This document shows positions 5,073 to 6,090 of a stretch of DNA of 6,090 bases, one piece after another. The position numbers and the translations under genes are program-made. How positions within the stretch are numbered: the first letter of the stretch is position 1; every line of letters begins with the position of its first letter. Origin of the DNA: Chloroflexota bacterium (GTDB taxonomy: Bacteria; Chloroflexota; Dehalococcoidia; JACPQK01); NCBI GenBank assembly GCA_016190535.1, contig JACPQK010000045.1:1-6090 (forward strand), given 5' to 3'. The notes beneath the pieces were generated by a model. The model was not told the DNA's origin. It made no database searches and saw only the letters and a list, made by a program, of their open reading frames with translations.

Positions 5073-6090
5073 CTATAGTCCCCGGCCCAGCTTGTGGCCC
5101 TCGAATATGGCGTGCTCCACCCGCCGGGGTGACAGGCAGTCCCCAATGCGATATAGCTCTTTGACCTGCCCCTTGAGCGCCCGGTAAAGACCATCGTTGG
5201 CTACCCCCCCCAGGCAGACGACCACCGCGGCTACGTCTCGCAGGGTGGTAACTTTGCCGGTCTGAAGGTCGGCGATCTCCACCGAGTCCTCCAGTATTTG
5301 GTTGACGGCGGACAACTGGTGGAAGGTAACCGGCTTCCCCCGCAGACCGCTCAGGAAGACAGGGCGGTCGTTCATCACCATCCCGTGGGCGAAGAGCGGT
5401 GCGCTGGTAACGGCGTCCACTATGTGCCCCCGGGCTGCCAGGTAGGCCACAGAATCGGCGCTTTGATTGTGCCCCTCCTCCCCGATCACCACCACCTTTT
5501 GGCGTCCCTCCAGTTGCCCGTTCATAACGTCCCAGCAGGTGAATACATGGGCCTGGTCCACGCCAGGTATCCCCGTCAGGTCAGGGCGCACCGGGTGCCA
5601 GCCATTGCGCCGGGGAGTGGATCCCGTGGCCAGCACCACGGCATCGGGCCTGAGATCCGCCACCATCTGGGGGGTGACCTCCGTATTGAGCTTCACCTGC
5701 ACGCCGAGCTTGGCAATCTGTTTGCTCAAGTATTCAACCGTGCTCCCGAACTCCTCGCGGCGGGGGGCCTTTACCGCCAGGTTGACCTGCCCCCCCAGCC
5801 TGTCGCTCTTCTCACAGAGGACTACCTTATGCCCCCGCAGGGCAGCCACCCGGGCTGCCTCCAGGCCCGCAGGGCCACCACCCACGATAAGGACGGTCTT
5901 CTTCACGGCGGCAGGATGGAGGGTGCCCGTTCCCCACTCCTTCTCCCTGCCCACCGTGGGGTTCTGGATGCAGGTAATAGGATAGCCGGCCAGGTCCCGG
6001 GCCAGGCAGCCCTGGCTGCACCCCACACAGGTGCGGATGTCCTCCAGCCGGCCCTCCCGCGCCTTGTTGGGCAGCTCGGGGTCGGCGATG
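5073..6090 (-). CDS. NADH:flavin oxidoreductase (Old Yellow Enzyme/FadH type), C-terminal part
   Basis: The reading frame is open to the right window edge, so the gene is cut at its 5' end; 338 codons are visible. The first residues (ADPELPNKAREGRLEDIR) are the typical end of an OYE-type FMN barrel, which is missing along with the catalytic residues. A [4Fe-4S] motif follows, C-x2-C-x3-C-x11-C at visible residues 21, 24, 28 and 40, the same spacing as in E. coli 2,4-dienoyl-CoA reductase FadH. An FAD-type Rossmann fold comes next: VLIVGGGPAG with glycines at about 70-72, CEKSDRLGGQ, and LATGS (about 153-157). The second nucleotide-binding fold starts VVVIGEEGHNQ (about 198-209) and lacks a regular GxGxxG. 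The closing FAD motif is YRIGDC (about 313-318), and the stop is TAG. Known relatives include FadH, trimethylamine dehydrogenase, bile-acid BaiCD/BaiH and mycofactocin-linked oxidoreductases. The substrate cannot be read from this part. A GTG at 6026 is an internal codon, not the start. Confidence 0.92.
   Translation of the reverse strand, partial: IADPELPNKAREGRLEDIRTCVGCSQGCLARDLAGYPITCIQNPTVGREKEWGTGTLHPAAVKKTVLIVGGGPAGLEAARVAALRGHKVVLCEKSDRLGGQVNLAVKAPRREEFGSTVEYLSKQIAKLGVQVKLNTEVTPQMVADLRPDAVVLATGSTPRRNGWHPVRPDLTGIPGVDQAHVFTCWDVMNGQLEGRQKVVVIGEEGHNQSADSVAYLAARGHIVDAVTSAPLFAHGMVMNDRPVFLSGLRGKPVTFHQLSAVNQILEDSVEIADLQTGKVTTLRDVAAVVVCLGGVANDGLYRALKGQVKELYRIGDCLSPRRVEHAIFEGHKLGRGL

Noticed and set aside
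4772..5164. Plus-strand open frame across the intergenic hairpin cluster
   Set aside because: It reads through the palindromic repeat and into the antisense of the oxidoreductase, giving a Pro/Arg/Gly-rich sequence with no family resemblance.
6024..6026. GTG at 6026 as the start of the oxidoreductase
   Set aside because: The frame stays open to the window edge and encodes the typical end of the FMN barrel and the first iron-sulfur Cys before this codon, so it is internal.

Overview
This 6.1 kb, GC-rich window (roughly 60-65% G+C by eye) carries four protein-coding genes, all on the minus strand and so read from right to left. The gene content and the protein types suggest an anaerobic or facultative bacterium. 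The best guess is Chloroflexota (Dehalococcoidia or Anaerolineae-like). That rests on overall resemblance of the proteins and is an inference, not a measured placement.

Layout in the direction of transcription: (1) 6090-5073, the C-terminal part of an Old Yellow Enzyme-type NADH:flavin oxidoreductase (FadH/trimethylamine dehydrogenase class), with its FMN barrel outside the window. (2) 5072-4690, a 383-base intergenic stretch with a cluster of C-rich/G-rich hairpins that looks like a degenerate REP or MITE-type repeat, then a probable promoter and three helically phased heptamers. (3) 4689-3724, ATP-type 6-phosphofructokinase (pfkA). (4) 3727-2309, a long class II fructose-bisphosphate aldolase that overlaps pfkA by four bases (GTGA). 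(5) 2308-2184, a short intergenic region with a consensus TATAAT. (6) 2183-303, a TIGR03960-type radical SAM protein of unknown function with a TTG start. (7) 302-1, non-coding as far as can be seen, with several hairpins including a terminator-like one just after the radical SAM gene.

The clear functional unit is the pfkA-fba pair. The kinase makes fructose 1,6-bisphosphate and the aldolase splits it, and the stop/start overlap with an internal Shine-Dalgarno sequence suggests translational coupling. The flanking oxidoreductase and radical SAM genes have no obvious pathway link to glycolysis and seem to be separate transcription units.

No mobile-element gene, CRISPR array, tRNA or rRNA was recognised. 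I did not find a convincing undescribed system. The most interesting points are a Glu in place of the Mg-ATP Asp in the kinase GGDGS motif, the unusually long aldolase, the phased heptamers in front of pfkA, and the intergenic hairpin cluster.
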